This document shows, piece after piece, positions 11,612 through 22,609 of a stretch of DNA of 64,000 nucleotides (position 1 is the first letter of the stretch; every line of letters starts with the position of its first letter). A program made the position numbers and the translations under genes. The DNA comes from Dendrobium chrysotoxum (Eukaryota > Streptophyta > Magnoliopsida > Asparagales > Orchidaceae). The notes below the pieces were generated by a model. The model searched no databases, was not told the DNA's origin, and saw nothing but the letters and a program-made list of their open reading frames with translations. Where the stretch lies: positions 89,812,433 to 89,876,432 of the forward strand of contig CM034305.1 in the NCBI GenBank assembly GCA_019925795.1. The letters are read 5' to 3'.

Positions 11612-11866
11612 CTATCCTTGATGTGGGAACCCTTGCCTATTTAACACTGCACCCGGGCGGTTGCATACTTGTCGCTGTATTCAGGCCATACAATGCATCG
11701 CTTCCAAGGGATGCCCTAGCATTAACACAATTTCTTAAAGAATTCATATCATTATTATTCGACAAGTTTTACACTGGCTGTCGACTACCTAACGCAACCC
11801 TCCACTTTTTTCATCCAGGACTTAGGACCTGGCAACAGCAGTGTTATAATTTGATTAGATAATCAA

Positions 11867-12420
11867 GTTATCTAAATCTAATTAAAATTTCAAAATCGAT
11901 TAAATGAAATAAATAAATTTAAATTTATAATATTTTGATTATTTAACATAGTAATCATTATTTTTAAATAAATTCACCCATAAATAGTATTTAAATAAAT
12001 TCGAAATATAACTCCCAAATTTAAAATAAATTGTTAAATTCAAATAAATTCACTCATTTCATATAATCTTGGTAAATTCAAGTATTATATCTTAAGGTTT
12101 TGACAATTTAAAATATCAATTCATGTTAATTTACTAAATTCAAAATATAATCAAAATATCAATTCACCTATAAAATAATATTTTGATAAACTTAAAGTAT
12201 AAATTAACCACAAATTATTTTTGCAAAGTAAAATCTCCATCACCATTCTCTTAGTAAGAAGATTTTAAATTTAGATGATTTTTTCAATCATGGTAGTTGG
12301 AACTACTTAAAGCTATAAGCCACATAAGACATATTAGCAAGTGCTAATCATATTGGGCATAAATAAGTGGCTTAGTCATTAAAAGTCAGCTAATGCATAA
12401 ACATTTGCAAGCTTGACCTA
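11867..12420. other. AT-rich DNA, nothing recognised
   Basis: Low-complexity AT-rich sequence with repeated AAATTCAAATAAATTCA-like words; no gene or terminal repeat. Confidence 0.5.
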
Positions 12421-12623
12421 GGCTTTATTTAGGACGACTTTTTTATTGCTTTTCAAAGCAATTTTCTAAAATTTTCTTACTACTATTTAAAGCAACTTTT
12501 TAGTATAAAAAATTTAATTTTTTGCTATAAAAAAATTTTAAGAAGCAGTAAGAAAGTCATCCCAGGCGAAGCCTATATTAAAAAGTTACTTTAAGCAGTA
12601 AAAAAATCATCCCCTACAAGGCC
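12421..12623. mobile_element. Tourist-like MITE plus a half copy
   Basis: The first unit (12421-12573) runs from GGCTTTATTTAGGACGACTT to AGTCATCCCAGGCGAAGCC. A second, partial unit (about 12578-12623) keeps only the right half and ends CATCCCCTACAAGGCC before TTA. Same family as the array at 8.0-8.4 kb. Confidence 0.65.
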
Positions 12624-12639
12624 TTAGTATAAGATATGC

Positions 12640-12730
12640 ATTACCTCAATTGGTAGAGACGCTTTCAATCTTAACAAAAAATTCAAGTGAATCAGCCACC
12701 AAGCGCACCATTCGAGCCTAAAGATTTCCC
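12640..12730 (+). repeat. tRNA-like head, possible SINE
   Basis: The sequence TACCTCAATTGGTAGAGACGC resembles a tRNA D-arm/A-box, and CCATTCGAGCCTA about 65 bp later resembles a B-box. The spacing is too long for a functional tRNA and no acceptor stem pairs. It could be a SINE head or a decayed tRNA; the support is weak. Confidence 0.25.
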
Positions 12731-14390
12731 AATTTACTCTTTCCCTAGGGAAGAGCGGACCCTTCGGATTCCCAAATGATCAGTCCTTAGAGGTGTAGGA
12801 TAAATGTTCATCGACCAAGTGGACAGTTGATTCCTGGAACAATCCAATATGTACTCGAAATTTGACTTCAGAAGGAAGAGCATCAAATGAGTTTTGACAT
12901 GTGGTTAAAAATGGTGAACTTTCTAGTAGAGAGCTTGTTGAAGCTTTGATGGAAAGTTTAGGCCTTCAACTTCGGTTGCAATCGAAAGGTGTACTGAGTG
13001 GGCAAGCGAGTATCTCTTGTAAACATCTTTGAAGGGATGAAAATCACCACAAAAGGTAGATCCTTGCTTAAGAACTTGAGGGAAATGCAACAGCGATGAA
13101 ATTATAGTAACTCAGCATCCAACTTGTTGCATCCCCGTGTGACTGACACTGACTTAAGGTATGTCATAATATATTGCTTGAGGCATGTGAATCCACAGAC
13201 GATTTTGACCATTCTACGGGATGATCGATCAAAGTCTTATTCTATAACTCAAATAGCTTGTGGACAAGGTTGAATTAATACCGCCAAAGATTTTCATCGT
13301 ATTTCAATATTGTTGTTCAAAACCTTGCTCGATAAACTAACTCATTATGGAGAAGTTGTGTTGAATTCACAAAAGATTTTGAATGTTACCTAAGGCCGTA
13401 GATCAGAGTCTTGTGAGATGATCTTATCTGATTATAAGAGACGTCAAGTTGAATCAAACAAGTATTTTGACCATCACACAAGTTTATAGATCTAAGTGTT
13501 ATTGATTAACTAATCCATTATGGGAAAAGTTGGATCAAATCTAACAATGATAAGCCCTTGTTTAAAAGCAGAGCATGCACATATAGAAATCAAGTATACC
13601 TCAAACTGGTCTTACTCATCAAAGTCACCACGTCCATGAATCTATCAAGACATGAAAAGAGCAAATTTGTTTAATAAAGAAGCTTCTGACTATAAACTCG
13701 CCCAATAAGAAAACAAAAAGTATGAGAGAAAATTTCATGAAACATTTAAGAAACATTCTAGAAAATAAAAAAGACTAACTCAAGTTGTTATTCATACAAC
13801 ATTGAGAAAAGACTCAAGCTAGCAAGGCTTATCAGGATCATCTTGATGAGCTTGGAAAGGGTTAACTTAAAAGTGCTGCACTTAAGGTTGAGGAGCCTAA
13901 CTCTAACGACCATAGAAAGATTTTACTGAGAAAGGAGCCTCTTTAAGAGGGGAAGTACGTTCAAGTGCCTTCTTGTTCTGGATATCAGCGCCATTAACGT
14001 TGGTGGCCATTTTTGAGAGGTTAAGATTAGTAAAGATGGAATGACTTGGTACCTTGATATTTATGCTTGACCGCTCCAGCATCTAAGGATGCATGGAACT
14101 AAAGATTCAAGTAAGACATGCAATATCGCCAAAGATAAAGTATAGAGGTCTATCAATGATCGCATCAAATGTGAACTTCAATTTCATCACAATGAATTGG
14201 ATAGCATGTGGTATTTTTAGAGTACTCATCAAGGACAGCATGTAAAGTGATGGTGCCTTCAATTCTCATAAAATAATTATCTAAAGGGATTTCACATTGA
14301 AATTCAATTCCAAGATCATAATATTAATGACAGTCGATCTTAATGTGGATATTATATTTGATGAGAACATCAGTAGAAGATTTCAGTGCG
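12731..14390. other. Degenerate DNA, unrecognised
   Basis: There are no open frames of useful length on either strand. Composition is more even than the flanking AT-rich DNA, and recurring phrases (for example AACTCATTATGG near 13,338 and a similar phrase near 13,510) suggest an old retroelement interior. No protein motif could be read. Confidence 0.35.
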
Positions 14391-15125
14391 TCTATCACAG
14401 GGGACATCGCAGATCGACGGCCACGATCATGAGCATCTATTTATGAGTTATTTTATGTTATTGTATTAGTATTGTTATCATTATTTGGCATATTTGCTTT
14501 AGTTTGACCTTTGTACCCCTATGAGGGAGTTTAGTGAGTTGTAGTCCGGAGAGCATATTTGTTTTTTAGTTTTTTCTTCTTTGTGGAGGCCTATATATAG
14601 AGGCACTAGACTTTGTATTAGGGATGATGATCAATTAATAAAATTTCTGATTTCTTCTTGAGCTTGTGAGTTCTTGAGTGGTAAAGTCCCAATATGTGGG
14701 CAAAGCAACACCCACCAATCAGTAGAAGTGTCCCCGGCTCGTGGTTCGAATCCTCTCCCTGAAATCAAGCCGCCAGCCCCTCCTTCCCCTTGCCTACAGC
14801 CGCCGGCCAGCACCTCCCCTTGCTCCACCCGCCGGCTACCCGCCCACCACCTCCCCTTGTCGTTGGCCACTCACCCCTTCCCCACCAATAGCCGCCGGCC
14901 AAACCCTTTCCCCAAGCCCACTGCCGGCCCTAACCCCCTTGCCCCTCTTAATGATGATTTCAATCATCATAATTAACTACCTAAATTGTCCTCATGATTT
15001 AAGAAGAAATAATTAATTTTGAAATTCAAATTTGAATTTCAAATTAATTCCTAAATCAACCACATCTAAATTAGAAAAGTCCTAAATAATAATCTAATCT
15101 AATTTCAAATTAGATTGGAATTAAT

Positions 15126-16532
15126 CTCTGTTTAAAATTGCGCAATTTGCCCCAAAAATGCTTCGAGGCTTAAGCAATTCTTTGGATTCAGAAGGCGTAC
15201 GCCTCAAGCCTAGCGAGGCGCGCCTCTATAGCGCAATTATGTTTGAGGCGTACACCTCATTGTTTGGGGCCCACTCACTTAAAAATAACAAAGCTTCCTC
15301 CTCATACCCTACCCAATTGCTCCCACAAGCGGAAGCTCCCGAACCCGAAACTCCTGGAAGCTCGCGGACGACGCCCAGGCGGATCTCCCGCACGGTTCCG
15401 TCGCCTCTCCCGCCGGCGCCGCCGTTCTCCGGCGAGCCTGTAGTCTCCGGCCGGCCATCTACATCATTTCTTCAACCTTTCTTAGGGTTTTTTTTTTAAG
15501 TTTAAGGTATGATTTTTCAACTTATAGGAAATCTAGGGTTTTAATTTTTTTGAGATTTTTTGTTTTAATTTGCATTTGTGCTTTAGGAAATATGGTTAAG
15601 GGCAAAGAAAAGTCTAATACGTTGCGGAGAGACCCTTCTTGGAAATATAGTGTGCAAGTTGATGTAGGAGGCGGTGAGAAAACATATGTGTATTTAAAAT
15701 GCAATTTTTGTGATAAGGTGGTGATGGGAGGAGTAACTCGCATGAAGAAACACTTATTCGGCTCACATAAGAATGTAGCACCTTGTGTGAATGTACCGGA
15801 TAAGGTGAATGAGGAAATTATTACTTACATGAAGAAGAGTACCACGACCAAACATCTACAACATGAGCAATTTGATGAAAGGGTCGAACATGGTTCTTAT
15901 TTCGGAAGCGAGAGTGGAAAGGGATCTTCCTCCACTATACATAATAGAGGTGTGCAGGGTCCTATGGATCAATACATGATTAATCCAGGAGAGGATAGAG
16001 GAGAAGCACAGATGATGCCTGATGCTGGTACCAGAGAGGGACGACGTCAGGTTTGCATGGATATTGGCTTTTTTTTTTGAAAATGCCATACCTTTTAATG
16101 TAGCAACATCACCGGCATATTTCAATATGTTGCGATCTGTTGGGTTGTATGGGAGAGGATTGAAGGCACCTTCCATGTATGAGTTGAGAACATGAATTTT
16201 GAAGGAGGAGTTGCAATTGGAGAAGAAGATTCCCTTGATAACCAATTTAGTGAATAACATTGAAGAATGATGAGATTAGATGTTCTTTCTTATTTGTATT
16301 TTGGGAGTTTTGATAGACTTATATTTTGTAGTTCTGTATTTTGAATTATGCTATGAGATGCATCTATTTTATTTTCTTCCACTAATTTCAATTGTCATTT
16401 AGATGTTTTTATTGTATGAGTCTCTAACTGTTATTTACCTGCTAAAATACTTAAATTCTCATTTACGCAATTTTTCGTCCGTGAGGCTTACGCCTCACAC
16501 CGCCTCGAGGCTTATTTACGCAATTTTAAACC
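15126..16532 (+). mobile_element. Small hAT-type element with BED zinc-finger gene
   Basis: A 1.4 kb insertion with inverted ends: left GTTTAAAATTGCGCAA, right GTTTAAAATTGCGTAA when read inward. Subterminal palindromic words built from GAGGCGTACGCCTC / CCTCGAGGC lie at both ends. The 11-mer TTGGAATTAAT occurs immediately outside on both sides (15115-15125, 16533-16543) and marks the target duplication; hAT targets are normally 8 bp, so part of the match may be chance. The element encodes only the N-terminal part of a hAT transposase, so it cannot move by itself. Confidence 0.75.
15592..16260 (+). pseudogene. Truncated hAT transposase (BED finger + start of DUF659)
   Basis: The frame starts MVKGKEKSNTLRRDPSWKY, the normal start of plant hAT transposases, although an in-frame upstream Met exists. 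A BED zinc finger follows: CNFCDKVV, then MKKHLFGSHKNVAPC, giving the Cys2-His2 set. After about 160 residues the frame stops at DIGFFF within a run of eight T. Shifting frame there gives NAIPFNVATSPAYFNML and then GLKAPSMYELR, which fits the start of the DUF659 region of hAT transposases. A further stop follows, and the catalytic RNase H-like and dimerisation regions are absent. In full-length relatives this protein cuts and joins transposon ends. Here only the DNA-binding finger is left; whether it is expressed is unknown. Confidence 0.72.
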
Positions 16533-16747
16533 TTGGAATTAATTATCATTTTCCTAACTTAGACACATGATTTAGGAAACCTTAAATTTCCCCTCAATCC
16601 CCTTCCTTCTCCAATCACCTTGCACCAATTGGTGTGAAGGTTGTCCGTCAACCTATTAGTCTTAACACAAGAACTATAATCTTAGAACTGATGAAAATAT
16701 CATTGCTAAGTGAGTCTCCTGATTTCTTCATTTAATGTGGAGCTTTA

Positions 16748-16849
16748 GGCTTTGTTTGGGACGGCTTACTGCTTCTTTAAGCCGCTTTTAAAATTTTGTA
16801 CTAGAAAACTGCTTTAAGAAGTAGTAAAAAAGCCGTCCCAAATAAAGTC
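16748..16849. mobile_element. Tourist-like MITE with TTA target duplication
   Basis: A 102 bp foldback element beginning GGCTTTGTTTGGGACGGCTT and ending AGCCGTCCCAAATAAAGTC, bounded by TTA on both sides (16745-16747, 16850-16852). This isolated copy confirms the family's 3 bp target. Confidence 0.82.
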
Positions 16850-16945
16850 TTAATACTATGTACATGACCATAGTGCAAGTCACAAGTCACAATATTTACT
16901 CTTGATTTTTTTTAACTTTAATGTTAAGCAAGCTAGGCAATAGAC

Positions 16946-17060
16946 TGTTTGGCAGCAAGTTATTCAATTGGATTCCACTCTTATTCAGAATAAATGGGAA
17001 GAATGGATTAGGAAAACTAAACAGGAAAAGAACGGTCGTTGCCCTAAACTCATTCCTCCT
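16946..17060 (+). repeat. gypsy-1 5' LTR, truncated
   Basis: About 100 bp from TGTTTGGCAGC through GGATTAG match the start of the 3' LTR at 23,894 (both include CAGCAAGTTATTCAATTGGA and CAGAATAAATGGGAAGA). After that the two diverge. The TATA box and polyadenylation region of the 3' LTR have no counterpart here, and no tRNA primer-binding site was found before gag. Confidence 0.65.
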
Positions 17061-17635
17061 CACAGCCACATTTTTTTCTCGCCAGCCAACACTTCTTGCT
17101 CTTCTTCCTACAGTTGCTATCACCATTCCATTCTCCTGCCGCCTATCAACTGCTATCCCTTTGTGATCCGCAGTAAAACAGTAGTTCACAGCAGCCGACT
17201 ACATCACATCCTGCCTGCGCAAGCTGCACCTTTCAAGATTTCCCTTCTACTGCGTGCAATTTCTGCAAACAGGGGCCTCAACAACCGAACACCAGCAATC
17301 CTCGATTTATTTTCCGTTATCTGCAGTGTTCAAGAACCTATCACCAGAGGTTTTACCACCACCCATTTCAGCAAACCAAGGCCATTTCAGTGGCTTCAAG
17401 ATCTCCAGTTCGCAGATCAACCAGCATTTAAACAGCCTAAGCAACACCAATTTCAGCAAACAAAAACCCTCCACGCCACCTCTTGCTATTTTTCCTTTTC
17501 CAAGATTAAGTCAGGTTGTTTTCTTATCTTTCTTGCTGAATACTTGTTCTTATGTTTTTTTTGGGTACAGGTACCAATTCTTAATATCAAGAATTGCATC
17601 TTTCCAACTTTTCCCATCCGCAAACATCAACCAAC

Positions 17636-18600
17636 ATGAATAAGGCAGATTTGGTAGAAGCTATATATTTCATGCAAAATCATCAAGAATCACAACTCTC
17701 TAAAATTGAGAAATCACTCCACCAAGCTGATGTTCAATTCTCTTCCATCGGCACCACCTTACAACAATTCCAAGCCTTCATGGACTCCATTGACAAGCGC
17801 CTAGACATCTTATGCACTGATTGGCCTCCTCCATTATATCAAGAACCATCATCGTCCGCCGGAATCCTAGGATCGGTCGTCCACTCACCCTCCCAACAGC
17901 AAGCTACACCCCTATCATGTTTTTCTTTCCTTGAAAATATGAAAATCGAACTCCCTCACTTTAATGGATCCGATGCGGAAACTTGGATCTTTAAAGCACA
18001 TGAGTATTTCAATTTTCATCGCTTTCGCATTGCATCTTTTCATCTTGAAGGACCGGCGACAACATGGTATCAATGGTTATGTATGAAAGGTCAAACTCCT
18101 TCTTGGCCCAAATTCATGTTATCCTTACAATTATGAAGATTTATACGAAAAATCTTTCTAAACTAACACAACAATCCATTATTCTATAATATCATACCGC
18201 TTTAGAAAATCTTGCTTTCAAAGTTTCTCATCTATTTGAAACAACTCTAATTAGCTATTTTATTTCCAGCTTAAAATAAGAATTACATAGAGAACTCTTG
18301 GATGCCATGGAATTAGCCCGTCATCATGAATCCAAATTTCAAGATTTCTTTCGCTCTCCCATCTTCGCATTGGTGCACACCTTCATTAAACACTACAACT
18401 ACTAAAACCTAGCTTCCCACTACTTCACCTTTCGGCCAAACATCCACTTCCATTCCTCAGCCACCTTCTCAACCATCTAAACCCCCCACTCTCCTAGTTT
18501 GCAAACTCTCATCAGCGGAAATTCAATTTCACCGCGAAAAGGGCCTTTGTTTTAACTGTGATTCTAAATCTGGTCCTCAACATCGTTACCCAAACAAGTT
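17636..18600 (+). pseudogene. gypsy-1 gag and zinc knuckle (broken)
   Basis: Gag starts at ATG 17636 (MNKADLVEAIYFMQNHQESQ). A coiled-coil-like leader is followed by KIELPHFNGSDAETWIFKAHEYFNF and FHLEGPATTWYQWL, the conserved retrotransposon gag blocks. The frame stops at 18136. Later frames carry scattered gag sequence and, at about 18,541, a zinc knuckle of the form CFNCDSKSGPQHRYP, in which the last Cys has become Tyr. Gag normally packages the RNA into particles. A non-standard feature is a long 0.6 kb stretch with frames between LTR and gag. Confidence 0.75.
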
Positions 18601-18689
18601 TTATCTTTTACTGGGCACCGACGATTATGATCCGCCAGATGATCAAATACCTTGTATTGATGATACTACCTCCCAAGACTTCACACTCG

Positions 18690-19170
18690 AAATAAGTTTA
18701 AGTGCTTTAGCTGACCAATTTAATTCACGTTCTTTTCATTTAACCAGCTTCATTAACCAACATAAAGTCTATATCTTAATTGATAGTGGTAAAACTCGTA
18801 ATTTTATACAAGATAGCCTCTTACAAAAACTTGGCCTTCAATCCCAACCAATCAAACAATTTAATGTTTCAGTCGGCAATGATAATCTTCTAGTCTGCAA
18901 TTCCAAATGTTCCCAAGTCACTATATGCATGCAAGGTTATCATGTTCTCTTAGACTTATTTGTTCTTTCTATTCATGGTGCCGATATTGTCTTAGGCATG
19001 AAATGGCAACAGTCATTAAGTTTTGTATTACATAACGATCAAAACCTCACCATGCAATTCTCTGCTAACAACTGTCAAATCACTCTCTCCGGAGAACCTC
19101 AATTAATATCCAACCCTATTTCCTTTCATCAATTCCATGCTTTAATATCACTCTCCATCCCTACAACTTT
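18690..19170 (+). pseudogene. gypsy-1 aspartic protease region
   Basis: The sequence reads ILIDSGKTRNFIQ at about 18,774-18,812, the D-S/T-G active site of retroelement proteases, followed by LGLQSQPIK and then GADIVLGMKWQQ, the C-terminal signature. The active-site Asp is present. Its upstream and downstream frames are interrupted by stops at 19,172 and before 18,700, so no polyprotein is made. Confidence 0.7.
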
Positions 19171-20464
19171 TTAATATTCACTCTCATGTTTTAGACAATA
19201 GCACTAACCTCACCAACTCCCTGGATGAAACTCTTACTTCCATTATAAACCATCTGTCACTTTCTATTTATAATCTTTTATTACATTTTAAACATTTATT
19301 TGATCCTCCACAAGGATTACCTCCTCATCTCATTGACCACAATATCAACCTACCTTCACTATCTAAACCAGTAAACATTCGCCCTTACCACTATCCTCAT
19401 TTTCAAAAGAAAGTAATGGAACGTTTGGTCACTGAAATGTTACATTCTGGAATAATTCATCATAGTCATGGTCATTTCTCCAGTCCTGTACTACTTGTCA
19501 AGAAACATGATGGAACTTGGAGTTTTTGTGTCGATTATAGAGCCCTTAATGCTTTAACCATCAAAGAAAAATTTCCTATCCCTATGGTAAATGAACTTTT
19601 AGATAAATTACATGGTGTCATAATTTTTTCTAAACTAGATCTTCGTTCAGTATATCATCAAGTTTGCATGCACCCCAAAGATATTAAAAAAACTGCTTTA
19701 TGAACAAATGACGGACACTTTGTATGCACCTTCTACTTTTTAAGATTTAATGAATCAAGTCTTCCGTTCATATCTTCGCAAATTCATTATCATTTTTTAT
19801 GATATTTTGGAATATAGTCATACTTTGGATCTCCATTATGACCCTCTCCGTATGGTTTTTCAATGTCTTCAAGATAATCATCTCTTTTAAAAATTAAATA
19901 AATACAAATTTTGTCAATCTTCAATTGAATATCTAGGACACATTATTACCTCTGGTAGCATCCAGGCGAATCCCAAAAAAAATGAAGCAATGACTACATG
20001 GCCTACTGCATTACGACATTTACGATCCTTTTTGGGCTTAACAGGTTATTACCGTCATTTCATATCTAATTACGCCTCTATTGCAACTCCTTTAACAAAT
20101 GTTCTTAAGAAATATACTTTTAAATGGGACACTCATGCCTCTATTGCATTTCATAATTTAAATTTCGTTATGACTTTTGCTCCTATTCTAGTGCTACCAG
20201 ACTTCACCAAAACTTTTGTTATTAAAACTAATGCTTCTAATGTTGGTATTGGGGCTATTTTGTTACAAAATAATAATCTGACTACTTTTTATAGTAAAAA
20301 AAATAGGTTCGCGTTTGTCTCAATCTTCAACTTATTTAAAAGAATTATATGGCATTGCATAAGAAGTTTGCAAGTGGCCCCAATATTTAGTAGGTACCAA
20401 ATTTGTTATTCGTATAGACCACAAGAGCCTTCGTAAATTACAAACCTAAGTCATTCAAACTCCC

Positions 20465-22282
20465 AACAACAACAACATCAAGCCTTTATCCCACAACATA
20501 GGGTCGGCTACATGAATCATTTTTCTCCATTGTGTCCTGTTAAAAGTCAAATTCTCGTTTAAATCTAATAAAGAAAGATCATTTCTAATATTATTTAACC
20601 AAGTCTTTTTAGGTCTACCTCTACCTTTTTTAACATAAGTCAAATCTAAGACCTCTACTTTCCTAACCTGGTCATCGGGAGGCCGCCGTTTTATGTGACC
20701 AAACCATCTAAGGCAACTCTCTATAATCTTATCTTCCACTGGAACTACTTCAATCTTTTCACGAATATGCTCATTTCGTATCCTATCTCTAAGGGTAAAG
20801 CCACTCATCCACCTGAGCATCCTCATCTCTGCAACACTTAACTTAGAATTATGCTTCTCTTTTAATGGCCAACATTCGGCACCATAAAGCATTGCAAGTC
20901 TCACCACCATCTTATAGAATTTTTCTTTAAGTTTGAGGGGTAATTTTCTATCACACAATAAGCCTGATGCATTCCTCCACTTCAACCATCCAATTTGGAT
21001 TCTGCTGATAATATCCCCATCTATTTCACCATCACTCTGAACAATAGATCCAAGATATCTAAAACGTGTACTCTTATCAATGACTTAATCGCCCAAAGTC
21101 ACAATCCCCTCACTAGGTCTATTATTACTAAAATTACACTCCATATATTCCGTTTTAGATCTACTCAAGCGAAAATCTTTAGACTCTAAGATTGACCTCC
21201 ACAATTCTAGTTTACCTTCAACTCCCTCTCTAGTCTTATCAACAAGAAGAATATCATCAGCAAAAAGCATACACCAAGGTACATCCTCTTGCAAATGTCT
21301 AGTGAGAGCATCCATGACTAAAGCAAAAAGATATGGGCTTAAGGCTGATCCTTGATGTAATCCAACCGAAATAGGGAAATACTTGGTCAAACCACCTTGT
21401 GTTTAAGCACAGGTAATAGCTCATGCATACATATCTTTAATGATTTGAATATAAGCGTTATTAACTCCTTTCTTTTCAAGAACTCTCCATAGCACTTTTC
21501 TTGGAGCTTTATCATATGCTTTTTCTAAATCAATAAATATCATATGTAAATCCTCCTTATTCTCTCTATATTTCTCCATCAAGCCTCTTAATAAATGTAT
21601 GGCTTCCATAGTAGACCTACTTGGCATGAATCCAAATTAATTTTGAGAAATATTAGTATCACGCCGCAACCTATGCTCCATAACTCGTTCCCATAGTTTT
21701 AGAGTATGACACATTAACTTAATGCCTCAACAATTCGCACAATCTTGTGCATCACCTTTATTCTTAAAAATAGGAATTAACACACTCATTCTCCATGCAT
21801 CTGACATCTTTTTAGTCTTCAAAACAGTATTAAAAAGTTTAGTAAGCCAAAAAATTCCTTCATCTTCTAAGCATTTTCACACCTCTATTGGAATATCATC
21901 AGGTCCAACAGCTTTTCCACCCTTCATTTTCTTTAAAGCCTCTCTAACTTCGATTTTACTAATATGCCGATAAAAACAGAAATCTTTATTTTCATTTAGG
22001 GTGCTAAGGTCACTACAGTCAATTTTATTTTCACATTCTTCATTAAAAAGTTTAGCAAAATATCTCATCCACCTTTGTTGAATATCATCTTCTAAAAAAA
22101 ATATTTTTTTGATCTTCATCCTTAATATACTTCACTTGAACTAAATCCTTACTACTCCTATCTCTTTGTTTGGCTATATATATATATATATATATATATT
22201 TCTCCCTCGTTAGTATCTAATCTATTATATAAATCACTAAAAGCTAAACTCTTTGCCACGCATATTGCTTTATTAGATTCCC
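20465..22282 (-). mobile_element. 5'-truncated RTE LINE inside gypsy-1
   Basis: Nearly the same sequence as 8703-10,515 of the full-length LINE, including the (GTT)n tail at its 3' end and the RT blocks with FADDILL (21,250-21,270). The 5' 1.3 kb with the endonuclease are missing, the usual 5' truncation of LINEs. The gypsy RNase H frame continues on either side. A short CCAACAA match at the borders may be the target duplication but overlaps the tail. Several stops interrupt the RT. Confidence 0.9.
22175..22198. repeat. (TA)12 microsatellite within the LINE copy
   Basis: Twelve perfect TA units replace the CTAACTTATACATATATC found at the same place in the LINE at 10.4 kb, so the microsatellite arose within this copy. 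Confidence 0.9.
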
Positions 22283-22609
22283 GACCAACAATATAATCTT
22301 TGTAAACTATTAGGCTTCAATTTTTGCATTGAATATAAACCAGGTAAAACAAATACAGTGGCTGACTCGTTATCTCACCTTCCCGATATCAGGGAGTCTT
22401 CTATCCCTTCTCTTGCTTCCCTCTATTGCCTTAATTACTAATTTTTCTTTCTCTTTTGGTAAGGACTTAAAATAAGAAAAAAGACTACCCCATATATACT
22501 CCATATTACATCACAACTTGCCAATGATGATTTATCAACCAAGGACTATCAAATCAGGGATAACCTTCTCTACTTTAAAAGCCATATTTAAATTAGTAAA
22601 CACGCATCT

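Larger units (their letters stand above)
8703..11843 (-). mobile_element. Full-length RTE-clade LINE
   Basis: A non-LTR retrotransposon of 3,141 bp. An identical 23 bp duplication flanks it (8680-8702 and 11844-11866), the signature of target-primed reverse transcription. The 3' end, at low coordinates, finishes in a (GTT)n tail preceded by CCCCACATAGTGGGATAAAGG, typical of plant RTE elements. The frame order is AP-endonuclease then reverse transcriptase, as in that clade. Several stops and frameshifts interrupt the frame, so this copy cannot make the full protein. The length suggests that nothing large is missing. About 240 bp at the 5' end (11605-11843) look like leader. Confidence 0.9.
14391..16740. 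mobile_element. LTR-retroelement remnant, second GCCGCCGGCC copy
   Basis: This repeats the motif order of 3390-4960: GACATCGCAGATCGACGGCC, CCCCTATGAGGGAG, CTATATATAGAGGC (TATA-like), GGGATGATGATCAATTAATAAAA, then a leader with GCCGCCGGCC and CCGGCTACC words and AAATTCAAATT tracts. The hAT element at 15,126-16,532 is inserted in it, and the remnant resumes after 16,543. No pol is visible. I infer a partial LTR element; exact ends are unknown. Confidence 0.45.
19290..22450 (+). pseudogene. gypsy-1 reverse transcriptase and RNase H (interrupted)
   Basis: RT begins near PVNIRPYHYPHFQK and carries SSPVLLVKKHDGTWSFCVDYRALN and FSKLDL (motif A). Between about 19,700 and 19,735 the segment that should encode motif B (MPFGLTNAP) is missing, and the frame changes. 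Motif C reads IIIFYDIL, with one Asp fewer than the usual YDDIL. RNase H follows from about 20,190 (VLPDFTKTFVIKTNASN, where the family has TDASG, so Asp has become Asn). It breaks off at the LINE insertion and resumes after 22,282 (LCKLLGFNFCIEYKPGKTN). The enzyme would be inactive even without the stops. Confidence 0.82.

Noticed and set aside
14741..14760. GTGGTTCGAATCC as part of a tRNA gene
   Set aside because: Only the B-box word is present. No A-box at tRNA spacing, no acceptor or anticodon stem.
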